Shown here in pieces: positions 1 through 14,000 of a stretch of 64,000 nt of DNA. The stretch is from assembly GCA_002077065.1 (NCBI GenBank), contig NAJO01000012.1:310001-374000 (forward strand), read 5' to 3'. The DNA is from Cryoendolithus antarcticus. Its lineage: Eukaryota > Ascomycota > Dothideomycetes > Cladosporiales > Cladosporiaceae. Under the pieces are notes generated by a model. It did not search any database and was not told where the DNA came from. It saw only the letters and a list, made by a program, of their open reading frames with translations. Numbering within the stretch: the stretch's first letter is position 1; every line of letters starts with the position of its first letter. The position numbers and the translations under genes were made by a program.

Positions 1-945
1 TATGCTGTGCATGTCAATGAGACTGGAAGTGGCGCTTCCACCCAAGGCGTGGACGTCTGGACGAAGGCAGGTTGAGAGGGCGTGGAAGTCCCAGGAGGAG
101 GTGCCGTCTTGGCCGCAGAGGATTAGTTGAATGGTTGGGTCCAGGAGTTTAAGAGCTTTGGCCCAGCGATAGGCTTTGCTGGCGTAGGCTTCTTTGGTCA
201 TCTAGGAATCGTCAGCTGTGCGGGATTTGATCCAGGTGGGAGTGGCGAACCTGCTCGACCTGCCACGGACCCCAGCATTCATTTCCGAGAGCCCAGTATT
301 TGACATTATAGGGCTTGCTGTGGCCGTTCTGGCGGCGGAGGTTGGCGTAGTACGTATCGCTGGACGAGTTGCAGTACTCGAGCCACGCCAGTGCTGAGTC
401 CCGTCAGAACTGCTTTCATCTCATCTTGGTTCAGCTACAGCTGACTACTCACCTTCGTCCAAAGTACCTACAACCTGTCAACGTTGCTCGACCACTCACG
501 AGTTCACACTTCACGACACACCAGTCCCAAAATTCAATGCAAGGTACGGCTCCGTCCCCACAACCTCGCACCACTCCATAAACTCATCCGTCCCAATCTC
601 ATTACTCTCGACCCCCGCCCAAGCCAACTCCGGCCGGTGCGGTCGCTTCTCCTTCGGCCCAACGCCATCAAGCCAGTGATACGTTGCGACAAAGTTGCCA
701 CCCGGGTACCTTACGACGGGAACTTTGAGCTCCTGCATCGCTTCGATGACATCTCTGCGGAAGCCGTTCGAGTCGATGAGGTGGGCGTTGGGGTTGCTGG
801 GGTCGTAGATGCCACCGTAAATGCAGCAGCCCATGTGCTCTGTGAAGCCGGAGTAGATGTTGGGGTTTATAGGGCTGAGCTTGCGGGTTGGGTGCACTGC
901 GATTGTGGCTGGGGAGTTGGGGGAAAGGGGGGTGAAGGTCGTCAT
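1..945 (-). CDS. GH51 intracellular alpha-L-arabinofuranosidase (3' part missing)
   Basis: Releases terminal arabinose from arabinan and arabinoxylan oligomers. Family GH51 is recognised from the N-terminal block ([29 protein letters not shown]) and from ALGNE with its putative acid/base Glu at residue 185. No signal peptide is seen, as in the intracellular type. Exons on the minus strand: 522-945, 453-467 (a 15-nt microexon coding TLDE), 251-393 and 1-201. Introns are 468-521, 394-452 and 202-250, all GT-AG. 261 residues lie in the window; the remaining part, with the nucleophile, lies beyond position 1. One oddity: residue 40 is Cys where the family has Arg in the TEHMG-R-CIYGG motif. The gene is divergent from a sugar transporter 0.84 kb away, which suggests joint sugar release and uptake (inference). 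Confidence 0.9.
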
Positions 946-1784
946 ATTGATAGCACGAGGCGGATAGGAGTGTGCTAGGGGGAGTATAGTAGATAATCGA
1001 AACTACTTACGGACGATCGTAGGAAATCTCCCATACCGCACGACAATACTGATAGCTGCCGGAGTCTCCACTGTGGTCCGGATAAATGCCATGCAGCAGC
1101 AGCAGTGCAACCAGGTGGTCCTGGACTCGCACACCTCCACCAGCAAGACACCGTCCACGACTAGGACTGTACCTTTTACTTCTCATTCCTTACCGGCTCC
1201 ACCTTGATCGCGTTCGAATCATGAGATGTCGTGAGTTGCCTTGTTGATGATTCGAAGTCTTGAGCGGCGTGCAGATTATTGGTGCAAGATCTCAGCCTCG
1301 GAAAATCGGGCGAGCTTAAACCGAGACGACTGAACGCGACTCTGTGCGTCCAAAGACTCTGCCATCACCGCTAGACATCCGTTAGTGACATCTATCAATT
1401 CAGGGGTTGCAGCTGTTGCATAGCACAAACGGCCAGCCAGACAAGGCATAATGCTACGCGTTGCCACGTCGATTGCATGCGAGCCGTACGCCATTTATTG
1501 ACACCCTACACCCCGCCCCCGACCCCATGCCTCCGCAATGCATGGCACCGGGATGTGGGCGAACGGTATAGCGACTAAGGAGTCAACCGACTAGTAGACC
1601 GCAGTGGACACACGGTATCTGCCGAGGATGTGATGGTCTGCTCACTAGGCGCGTTGTACTTGAGGTGCAGTAGTCTGCTATTCCGGCCCCGAGCATGTAA
1701 GTCAAGACGATTTCCAAGTCTGGAGGACTTTGTACATCCGTCTTTCTTGGTGTTCGATAGTCAACAGACTAGCTGTGTGTAATC
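946..1784. promoter_or_regulatory. Divergent intergenic region, GH51 / sugar transporter
   Basis: This 839-bp stretch separates the two start codons and must hold both promoters. I see no supported gene in it; short open frames here lack family similarity. A short CAG run occurs near 1093. No specific activator site was assigned. Confidence 0.5.
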
Positions 1785-3453
1785 ATGGCGTTGCCTCCAA
1801 AGGTCTACCAGGTAAATGGTCTCAGCTGCATAGTCCATATTTCTCGCGGACTGACAGTCTGTAGTTCCTCGTCTCGGTCTTTGCCTCCTTCGGGTCCATC
1901 TTATATGGCTACGATCTCGGCGTCATCGCTGGCGCCATCTCTTCGCCTGACTTCAAATCACGATTCAATCCGACCACCACTGAGACGGGTGCCGTCGTCT
2001 CTGTCTTTACTGGTGGGGCATTCTTTGGAGCTGCATTTGCAGGACCAAGTGGAGATTTCCTCGGTCGACGCTTGACCATTGTGATCGGGGCGGTTATCTT
2101 TCTACTAGGAGGTGGCCTGCAGACCGGTGCACAGTCACTTGAATATCTCTATGCCGGACGAGTGCTTGCTGGTTTGGGCGTGGGCTTTCTGGTTATGATA
2201 ATTCCGCTCTACCAGGCCGAGATCGCCCATCCTTCGATCCGCGGCAGCGTGACAGCTCTACAGCAATTCATGCTCGGTATCGGTGCCTTGGTCGCTTCGT
2301 GGACTACTTATGGCTGCAATCGTAACTTCCCGGACGATAGCAGTAAGCAGTGGCGGATCAGTCTAAGTATCCAGCTAGTCCCTGCTGGAGTTTTAGCTCT
2401 GCTAATGATGCTGTTTCCCGAGTCGCCAAGATGGCTCATCGACCACGATAGGGCTGACGAAGGCCTTCGCACTCTTGCCAGGCTTCATGCCCACGGCAAT
2501 GAGCAAGATCCCTGGGTCCGCGCTGAGTACGATCAAATCTGCGAGACTATCGCATACGAGCATCAGCACGAAGCGAAGTCATATGTCGAGCTTTTCACGA
2601 ATCGAAGCTCTTTTCGACGCCTGCTTCTTGCTACCGCCATACAAGCCAGTGTACAGATGACAGGCGTGTCAGCTATCCAATATTACTCCCCAATATTGTA
2701 TGGCGCCATTGGCATCTCTACCGACAACACCCTGAAATATCAAGGCATATCGTCGGTACTGGCACTACTCGCACAAGCCGCGTGCATCGCAACGATTGAC
2801 TGGACTGGACGCCGATGGGCCATGATCGGCGGCAACTTGTTCAACTGCCTCTTCTTCACGATCGCCACTATCATGCTTGCCGTCTTTCCGCCAGGTGCTA
2901 CGAACAACGCTTCGGCAGCTTGGGCGTTCATAATTGTGACTTGGCTCTACAATATCAGCTTTTCCGCCACAAACGGACCGCTTTCATGTAAGTCTTCCCC
3001 AACGCTTCGAAGACACTGACCACTGACGATGTCAACAGGGATCGTACCGGCCGAGATCTTCGACACTCGCACCCGCTCAAAAGGCGTCAGCATCGGCGTC
3101 ATGGTCTCCTTTGCCTTCAACACCATGATCGGCCAGGTCACTCCCACAGCCATGGAGAAGATCGGCTGGCGCTTCTACATCCTCTTCGTTGTCTGTAACT
3201 TCACGAATGCTGTATACTTCTGGGCGACGCAGCCGGAGACAAAGAAGCGGCCGCTGGAGGAGATGAACTATTTGTTTAGTAACGCGCCGTAAGTGACGAT
3301 GGTTTGCTATTGTGGGGTGGGGTGGGACGCTGACTGTGCAACAGGTGGTTCGTTCCTGGCATGAACATGAAGGATTTCGAGACCCACGATCTGGAGACGA
3401 GGGTGCAGGAGGTGGAGCAGAAGGGGAGTGTGATCCGGCAGGAGGAAGCGTGA
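1785..3453 (+). CDS. MFS sugar transporter (SP family)
   Basis: A 12-helix proton-coupled sugar importer of the plasma membrane. Four exons: 1785-1811, 1865-2987, 3039-3288 and 3345-3453; introns 1812-1864, 2988-3038 and 3289-3344 are GT-AG. They give 502 residues, the normal length. Seen: GYDLGVIAG in helix 1, a D-x-x-GRR loop (GDFLGRR), the central PESPRWL signature, QYYSPILY in helix 7, the second DWTGRR loop, and PETK at the end of the core. The first exon codes only nine residues, chosen because the splice restores the helix 1 motif. The cytosolic tail is short and acidic. The substrate cannot be read from sequence. Position next to GH51 suggests arabinose or another pentose (inference). 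Confidence 0.93.
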
Positions 3454-3848
3454 TGCACTGCAAGACTCTCACCAGTGAGTATGTCCGGGTGATGGTGGAT
3501 TCGGGAGCGACTGCTCACGTTACCCCTCGCTTTAAAGCATCCACGTTTCACATAGGTGGGCATTGAGCGGCACTGACACAGAGAGCAAGCACAGGTATTA
3601 CATTACTTCGCCGAAAAAGTAGCTACTAGGCCAGCCATCAAGACCACCGTTCACTCCAACCCATTACAAGCAAATGCATCAGTAATTCCATCATCCTGGA
3701 CGTCATGTCCGCCGTAGAGAATGCAGCCGGGGTATTTTAGCCACTCCTGAAAGTCCAACCCAAACTCCAACCATTCAACTCCGTGATTCATGCTGATCGC
3801 ACTGCATGATATGTCTTGAGTGTCGTGCAGGCAAGCCTGAAGAGGTGC
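3454..3848. other. Intergenic, convergent 3' ends
   Basis: Holds the 3' ends of the sugar transporter and of the GPI-anchored protein. Nothing else is supported. Confidence 0.5.
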
Positions 3849-4866
3849 TTAGATGAAGAGGAGAGCAGCAGCGACCGCAGCGAGACCCCCCATAGCAGCG
3901 GGGAGCTGCACGCCGCTAGCGGCGTTGGTAGTCTGAGCACTGGGAGAGGCGCTGCTAGTACCGGCAGGAGGGGCGGCAGTGGTAGTTGCGGAGGCGGGGC
4001 TGGCCTCGCTGCTGCCGGAGGAGGGGGTAGAAGCCGAAGAGCTCTCAACCGGGTTGGCGGTGACTCCGGTGGTAGCGGCGCTAGCGATGGAGCTGAGGTA
4101 GCTGCCGGCCGCGGAGGCTGCAGTGGAGCCACTTAGAGTGGTGCCGGGAATTGGGATGACGGCGGTATCGCTGCCTGAGGAGGTTGGAGCGGGAGAAGCA
4201 GTGGTGGTGAGAGTAGTCGATGTGGCGGCAACTGGAGCAGAGGTGCTCCCGGCCGGGGCCGTGGTGGTTGGGACGGTGGTGACGGCGGTCGTAGTGGCAA
4301 CGCCGTACGAGGTAGCAGCGGAGGACTCCGTGCCGGGAACGACTGGAGCAGCGGTGGAGGCTGTTGAAGATGGTGAGCTTTCTGGACTTGCCATGCTTGA
4401 TGACGGGCTTGATGGTGAAGCGGCTGATGAAGGGAGTGTGACAAAGGTGGTGACTGTGGTGACGCCTGGAATAGGTGCTGATGCAGGTGCCAACACGATT
4501 GCAGAAGCCGCCATCTCACCCGTCAACCCATAGCTCGAGAAGAGCGCGGGTGCAAATGAGATGGGTGGCTCTGGTGGGTTTGTGGCTAGTGCTGATTCCA
4601 GCACAGAGAGTGCGTTTGTAGTAGTGGGTGAAGGTGCAGATTCTTGACGTGCAGCGATGGTGTCGGGGCCATTGCTTGGGATTAAAAGGAAAGCAACTTC
4701 AGGACACTCACCAGTACCGCAAGCAGTCTCCGTGACAGTGACAGTGACTGGCATTACGGTCAGCGGAAGCTCTCATTGATGGTTGATCTTGTGCAAGCAT
4801 ACCAGTCGCGTCAGCAGCGACGAAGGTGAAGAGAGCGGCAGCGCTGAGGATGATCGCGGAACGCAT
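3849..4866 (-). CDS. GPI-anchored Ser/Thr-rich cell-surface protein
   Basis: A 320-residue cell-wall or membrane mannoprotein of unknown function. Exons 4803-4866 and 3849-4747 with GT-AG intron 4748-4802. Residues 1-19 form a signal peptide (MRSAIILSAAALFTFVAAD). A TVTVTVTET strand and a few Cys follow, then about 200 residues of Ser/Thr/Ala/Pro with TTT, PSS and TTAP runs that would be heavily O-glycosylated. The last 20 residues are a hydrophobic GPI signal (MGGLAAVAAALLFI) after a small-residue cleavage site (NAASG). A GTGAGT soon after the intron could act as another donor, but the frame stays open without it. No enzymatic domain is recognised. Confidence 0.8.
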
Positions 4867-5854
4867 CTTGACGAGAGTGATGTTGATGATGAGTGGTAGG
4901 TGGTGTGATGCCGGAGATGTGCGGAGTGGTAGAGGATGTTGTTGCGTATGATATGAGTGAGGGTGGTGTCTCAAGTTGAAGTGTTCTGGAAAAGTTGCGT
5001 GGTGAGTCGATTTATGAATGAGGAGGTTGGTGGAAGGTGCGACTGCAAGCTTCCTGCCACTTCCTGCTTCACTACCTTTTGCTCGTGCATCGGTGACGCC
5101 ACGTACTACGCATGCACTCACATTGATCAACGTGTCACGGCATGCTTAGCGACTGCTTGCTTCACTTGCGCGAATATGACGGCGCATGTTCGTTGGCTAG
5201 CCGCTATCGCAAGGTGCCTGGAAAGATGCAGCACCGTGTCTTGGAAGTATCCTTGCAGTATCCTGGTTTCAGGTGAGCAGCGGCAGAGCTCTCGACGACA
5301 CGTGCATCATCACGCACGGACCTATTGACCGACTGTCTGCACGAGCGCGGCAGAACGTGATCGCGATGAACGGTGACTTCACAGGACAGGAAGCTGATGA
5401 TGAGGTTGAACTCGAATCACTAAGTTTCAGAAACCGTTGCTGGGCAAGCTGGGGTCACTACGCTAGAGCCTCCCCACCAGCCACTTGCGTCCTAGCGCCG
5501 GCAGATATGCCTTGGCAGGTACAGACTAGATGGAGCTGTAGACGGACTTCTTCAGGGCACATGTTGGCATGCATGTTGCAAAAGTGATGAAGCAAGGCAG
5601 TTCGCACCGAGCGCGGCGTCGTCTCGGAGGTACTGATGCGAGCTTTGCAAGAGCCACGGCGACCCCAAGGACAGCAGAGTGGCACCAGAGTACCGCAGCT
5701 GCCGGGCCTCTGGTGCATGACGACAAGCAGTGGAGTGAAACACAGAGTCACGATGGTCGATGGACGTGATTCTGTAGTCTGCATTCTCATTATCATTGAA
5801 ATGGGCATAAGACCCACTAAGTAGCTCACTGCGCTTTCCAGGATCGCACCGCTT
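4867..5854. other. Intergenic region upstream of the GPI protein gene
   Basis: Promoter of the GPI-anchored protein gene and 3' end of the dehydrogenase gene, about 1 kb. Several short frames overlap on both strands here without recognisable domains, and I support none as a gene. Confidence 0.5.
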
Positions 5855-9045
<3,191 letters not shown>

Positions 9046-10351
9046 ATGGCGACCGCCGTCCTCAATTACTTCGGCTATGGCGGCCCCAAGACGCCACCAG
9101 CTGTCGAAGAGAAGAAGACCATGCGTGCTCTGCCATCAAATTGGTACACTTCAAAGGAAATGTACGAGCTGGAACGAAGAGCCATCTTTTCTAAGAAGTG
9201 GCAAGTCATCACACACAAGATCAGACTACCCAACGCTGGCGACTGGCTCCAATTCGAGCTCGCGGGCTTCAAGATCGTAGTGTGCAAGGATCGAGAGGGC
9301 AACATCAACGGCTTCCACAACATCTGCAGACATCGTGCCTTCCCCGTCGTGATGGAGAACCAAGGCTCATCGAAAATCTTCGCATGCAAATACCACGGCT
9401 GGTCGTACGGACTCAATGGCAAGTTGGCCAAAGCACCCGGCTACCAAGAACTCGACGGCTTCGACAAGAGCAAGAACGGTCTCCTACCCATACACATCCG
9501 CATAGACGCCATGGGTTTCATATGGGCCAACCTCGACAGCAAAGCAGTGCCCGAGGTTGCATGGGAAGATGATTTCGATGGCATCGACACACAAGAACGA
9601 TACCAGAACTTCGACCTCAGCACATATGTCTTCGACCACTACTGGGAGATGCATGGACCGTACAACTGGAAGATCCTTGCCGACAACTACAACGAGTGCT
9701 ATCACTGCCTGACGACACATCCCGACATACCCGACCTAGCAGACCTACAGTCTTATCGTGTCGACACAGAGAAGAGCAAGATCATACATGATGCGGCAAC
9801 GACAGATCAGCAGCGAAAAGCGGGTCTCTTCGTCGCGTCGACATACTACTTCCCCAATGCTTCAACCAATATCTCGTAAGCTCAGCCCACCTCGTCAAAC
9901 ATACTCCTTACTGATTCACTCTTGCAGTCCCCACTTCTTCATGATCCAAAGATTCGTGCCCGATGGCCCTTGCAGTACCAAGATGCAATATCAAGTGTTC
10001 CGCAACTCGACCTCCCCAATGTCAGAGTTCGACAAAGTGAACGCCATTTACAAGCGTGTCATGTCCGAAGACAAGGAGCTCTGCACTGCCGCACAAGCCA
10101 ACGTCAACGCCGGCATCTTCATCAACGGCGAGCTGCACCCCAGACTCGAGAAGGGTCCTTTACACTTCCAGAAGGTGTGCAAGGAAAATGTGACGGAGCA
10201 TCACAAGCGGGAGCAGATCGCTGGTGGAGAAATCTGGCCGGCGAGGCAAGTGCTACCTGAAACGGCGGAAGGTGGCGTCAGTAAGGAGGACATTGACTTC
10301 TGCAAGAGTCTGCCTTGTTTGTCGAGGGAGGACAGTGGGCTTGAGTGGTAG
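9046..10351 (+). CDS. Rieske non-heme iron oxygenase, choline/betaine monooxygenase-like
   Basis: Hydroxylates a quaternary or tertiary amine, most likely choline or a betaine. Exons 9046-9875 and 9928-10351 (intron 9876-9927), 417 residues. The [2Fe-2S] ligands fit the classical pattern: Cys94-x-His96, then Cys114-x2-His117 (ACKYHGW). The mononuclear iron site is seen in ADNYNECYHCLTTHPD, with His220 and His225. The bridging position carries Glu217 rather than the usual Asp, as known for the carnitine oxygenase CntA. Start 9046 is preferred over an in-frame upstream start at 8962 because the upstream 28 codons look like leader sequence. A reductase partner is not encoded nearby. Choline versus glycine betaine cannot be decided from sequence. 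Confidence 0.92.
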
Positions 10352-11910
10352 GCATTTGGGTCTCACAATAAACGAATCATGTAGACGGCGTTTTGGGCAT
10401 TCACAGCAGGGCTGTCATGTTTGTCGTTCATAGAGCTCGCCCCAGAGCCAATATCTGATCAAGACTGTTCAAATTCTATAAGCCGTGTCTCATTCCACAA
10501 CTACAGCGGCCAGCTCACGATCCGAGTCAACGCCAGTCCACTGCTCAAGGCGGGTCACTGCAAGCCTCGAGTACAACACGCGTGCCACTGCCACTCTGCA
10601 ATGAAAGACTCACGATGGCTGGTCGTGCTTTCTGACCCATCCCCACGAGGCTTTCGCCTAGATCTGCTGTTGCACAATGGCTCCAAGATAGGCAGTATCA
10701 CATATGACACGATCATGTTACAGTCACATCTTGGATGTAGACTGTCGCCTCAATAGCAGTACTAGTAAGATGAATCGTGAGATTGCGTGGCTTTAGAAGC
10801 CTTCCCGTGAAGTAGGCCGGAATACGTGCTTCCTTGCCAGGACACGCCAGAAACGAGGAGGCACCGGAAACGGAAGCGACAGCATGGCACAGCAATTCGA
10901 GTGATGACGCAAGACGCTCCCAGTCTAGGCGTAGGGAACATGGACGAGACCAGCTCCAGAGATCAGTGGCCAGTCTTCGGTCCCACTCCAGACTCGTCCA
11001 AGCTGTCAAGCTTGGACACATTGGTAATGCTGTCTCGCCTACACCCTGGAATGGCAAGAGAGCGCATGGGCTCGATCTGGAGCTAACACCCTCAAGGTCC
11101 ACCGTACCCCTCAGGCAGCAACGGTCGCGATCGATGCTGAGCTTGAACACATCAATTTCACCGCTGCTAGATGGGTTTCTTCAAGACTTGATGTGCTTCC
11201 ATGCTGCTATCAAGCCTTCACACAGCAGATTAGTCCCGCAGTGCCGGCGTGAGAGGGCCGCAGCCTTTCACGTTTCTAATCTCTCCTAGAAGCAGCCTCT
11301 TGCCTTTTCTCTGTCACAGCCGGATGGAGAGAAGCAGTCCCTGCCCTTCAAATACGTGGAGAAGCAGAGTTACAGCTCTTATAAGGCTCGCAGAGCCAAC
11401 AATGCAGCTCGCACGGATGACGACCAGCGACGCAAGAGATAGTGATCAAGCACTTGAGAGGATGTAGGCTACTTGCTTGCGACAAGTCCATCGTCTAAGA
11501 CTTAGAGAGCTGCGTGTGCGCGAGTGCTTCCTCGTGGGGAAAGTATCCAGTGCCATCACTGCTTTGTGCGACAAGGTGATGACCAAAACCATGTGGAGTC
11601 AGAGCATATTTGCCTTCCGCAGCGGTCGTATAGTTCTCATTGTGGCTGTGGGTAATTGCCTCGTACTATCGCGTTTTCAAGGCACTACTGTGAAGCACAA
11701 GCCATGTCTTCAGCAAGCCGTCCGACATGTCGTGACTAGACGCTCAGACCGCATACAGAGACTATAGGCAAGCCTGAGGACAAGCCATGAGGCGCCGACT
11801 GATGGGCTCGCCTTCGATTGTAAGATCGAGGCGAAAGGACATGGAACAGCATATGGAGCCCGGATTTGTCGGGCCATACATGGTAAATCTTACCGATCAG
11901 CACGACACTG
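10352..11910. other. Large intergenic stretch without supported genes
   Basis: About 1.56 kb between the Rieske gene and the decayed amine oxidase. Overlapping frames of up to 150 codons exist on both strands around 10.7-11.3 kb, but they have mixed composition and no recognisable motif. I see no tRNA or repeat here. Confidence 0.45.
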
Positions 11911-13521
11911 TCATGGTGACTTCATACCGGCAAGAATGGCGTCGCCCTCCCTATACCCACTGATCAATGCACCATGAACTGTAGCGAAGTGGTTTCTGCT
12001 AGTGTGCTCGCCAGCAAAGCGTAGTTCAGCGCCGAGTGCATTGACAATAGGCGTCTGGAACGTCTCGCGGTGTTCGGTCATCGAAACACCAGCGATCATG
12101 TGGCTGTAGCTTCCTCTCGAGTACTCGTTCTGCGCCCACCGAGTGACATGGACGGCAGACGCCTTGGGCGGCTCAACACCCAGCCACTGAGTGAGCGCGC
12201 GATGAACGATGCCACCCACCTCCACGTCTGACATGGACTCGACACGCACGGCGTTCGAGCACGAGACAAATGTTGAAAGGATTGGGAACCCAGTCAAAGC
12301 ATGGAGGTTAATGCACGATTATAGACGGGGTCCCGGATTGACATTTCCGTCCGAAGCAATCGCAAGGCCTGGAAGGTCAGTCGTGAAGCCCATGAAACTA
12401 TCAGGCGCCTCATACGCAGGGTGATTCGCACTGGTTCCGCTGCCGATCGCTGAGTAGTCCGATCGATTGACAATGCGATCCCTATAACGTGACAAGTACG
12501 GCTCCTCGAGCCACCAGGGCTTGTCATAGACGAGGAAGATCTTGTCCAAGGTCCCGAATCCGAGCGAATTAATCGCCTGGGTAATGCGTTCAGGCAGTGG
12601 CGGCTGGAAAGGAGGCACGCCATGCCCTGATTGGGATAGACGATGCTGCAGCACCCCAAGTGGAATCGTGCATACGACGCGATCTGCGGTGAATCTGCCA
12701 GAGGCGGTCTCGATTACATTTACATTCGATTGGTCGTGGCGAATCGTTCGTACTTCGCATCCTAGCTTAATGAGGTCCGCGGCGATCAAATCCTTCGCGA
12801 TCTCTTCTGCAATGGCCGAGTAGCCGTCTTGAAGGAACACTTGCTCGCCCTCGAAGTCGTCAATGGCGAACTCTAACAAGCCTAAGCCAGCCCGGCCCTT
12901 CTCTTGCTCAGCTGACGATGCCGTCAACGGGCCAGCTTCCATGTTCTCGACGAATTGTGGCATCGAACGCAAAGTGCGATGGTATTGGTCGGGCAGGTGA
13001 GCTTCGATATCGGTCAAGGTATCGCTAGTAACGATGCTATCTAGTAACGTCGTTGCTTTGGCTTCCGCAGGATCAGACACTGGAGCCACTGCGTGAAGTT
13101 CGTCGAGTAGACCAAAGACACCACCGAGAAGTGGCCCAGCAATCTCTGGCGCAATGGCTTGAGAGACCTGCGAGCTCCCTACCTGTATGAGTAATGCAGA
13201 ACCTTCCGGAGCCTTGAACACAACTGCGCCAGCCAGCTCGCGACACCGCTTGTGAGGCAAGATGCTCATCAGTGGGTTTGGCTTGTCAGCAGTGCCAATG
13301 CCATGGATCCAATTTGCTCCTGTATCGATGCGAATCGAGCCATTGACATGAACGGCGTTCACTCTACCGCCAATGCGAGTACGAGCTTCGAGTACCAATA
13401 GAGCGCCCGGCTGCTGGTTCCTCGGATGCTGCAGAGCCTTGACGCGCACGCCAGTCCAGCAACGCCAGCACCGATGACTATGGTGTCATAGTGTTGATGC
13501 TCGTGGGTGAGTCTCGTCATC
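11911..13521 (-). pseudogene. Polyamine oxidase-like flavin amine oxidase, two disabling lesions
   Basis: Family: FAD amine oxidases that oxidise spermine, spermidine or their acetyl forms. Ancestral start at 13521: a short leader, then the FAD motif VIGAGVAGLACASRL. Around 13431-13440 the frame slips by one base. The protein then continues in another frame with LEARTRIGGR and GANWIHGIG and stays recognisable to 12322. A TAA at 12319-12321 then interrupts it, after NPGPRL. The same frame resumes with LHALTGFPILSTFVS and ends with the C-terminal FAD contact LRFAGEHTSRNHFATVHGA at 11911. No GT-AG intron explains either break without deleting conserved residues. Similarity is otherwise strong throughout, so the damage is probably recent. 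A sequencing error is the alternative. Confidence 0.85.
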
Positions 13522-14000
13522 GCGCTTCGCAAGGGTGGCGACCAGAGCATACGATAGGAGATCCGTCGAAATGCCCGATGGCAGCCTCCCTGATGTGCGT
13601 CGCGCGCGATCCGTCCGATGACTGGCGAGACGCTAGAAGTCTTCTGACGCGTCAATACCTTCGTGATGTTACTGTCTTCGGCCTGGAGAGTGTCGACGCG
13701 GTCGACGATCTCGATGACTCAGCCGTTCTTCGACCTCGACTTCAGCCTGAGTCTCAAATACAGCGCGTTTCGGATATAGATTGCCCACACAGATCCTCTT
13801 CCGAGTCATACAAAGTAGCCCAGAACGGAACGGAGATCTTCAAACTACCTCTGCGACTTCTGCATGGCCGACAAGTGTCTCGAGATCTTATTAGCGGCGT
13901 ACGTGTGCTCAGTAGGTCCAAAGGTAGGTATTCTCTTCCGTCTCGACCTCGAATCGCATTCGAGTCTCTGCGACAACCCTCTCTTGCGACATTGCTCAAG
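13522..14000. promoter_or_regulatory. Divergent spacer, amine oxidase pseudogene / GH43
   Basis: 479 bp upstream of the GH43 start. An open frame continues upstream of the GH43 ATG to about 13491, but the signal peptide begins at 14001. The extension lacks secretory character and overlaps the divergent amine oxidase start, so it is not taken as coding. Confidence 0.5.

Noticed and set aside
3788..4533. Long plus-strand and alternative-frame ORFs over the GPI protein gene
   Set aside because: Shadows of the Ser/Thr-rich repeat coding on the minus strand.
10713..11289. Overlapping 145-151-codon frames on both strands
   Set aside because: Mutually overlapping, no recognisable motif, no supporting splice sites.
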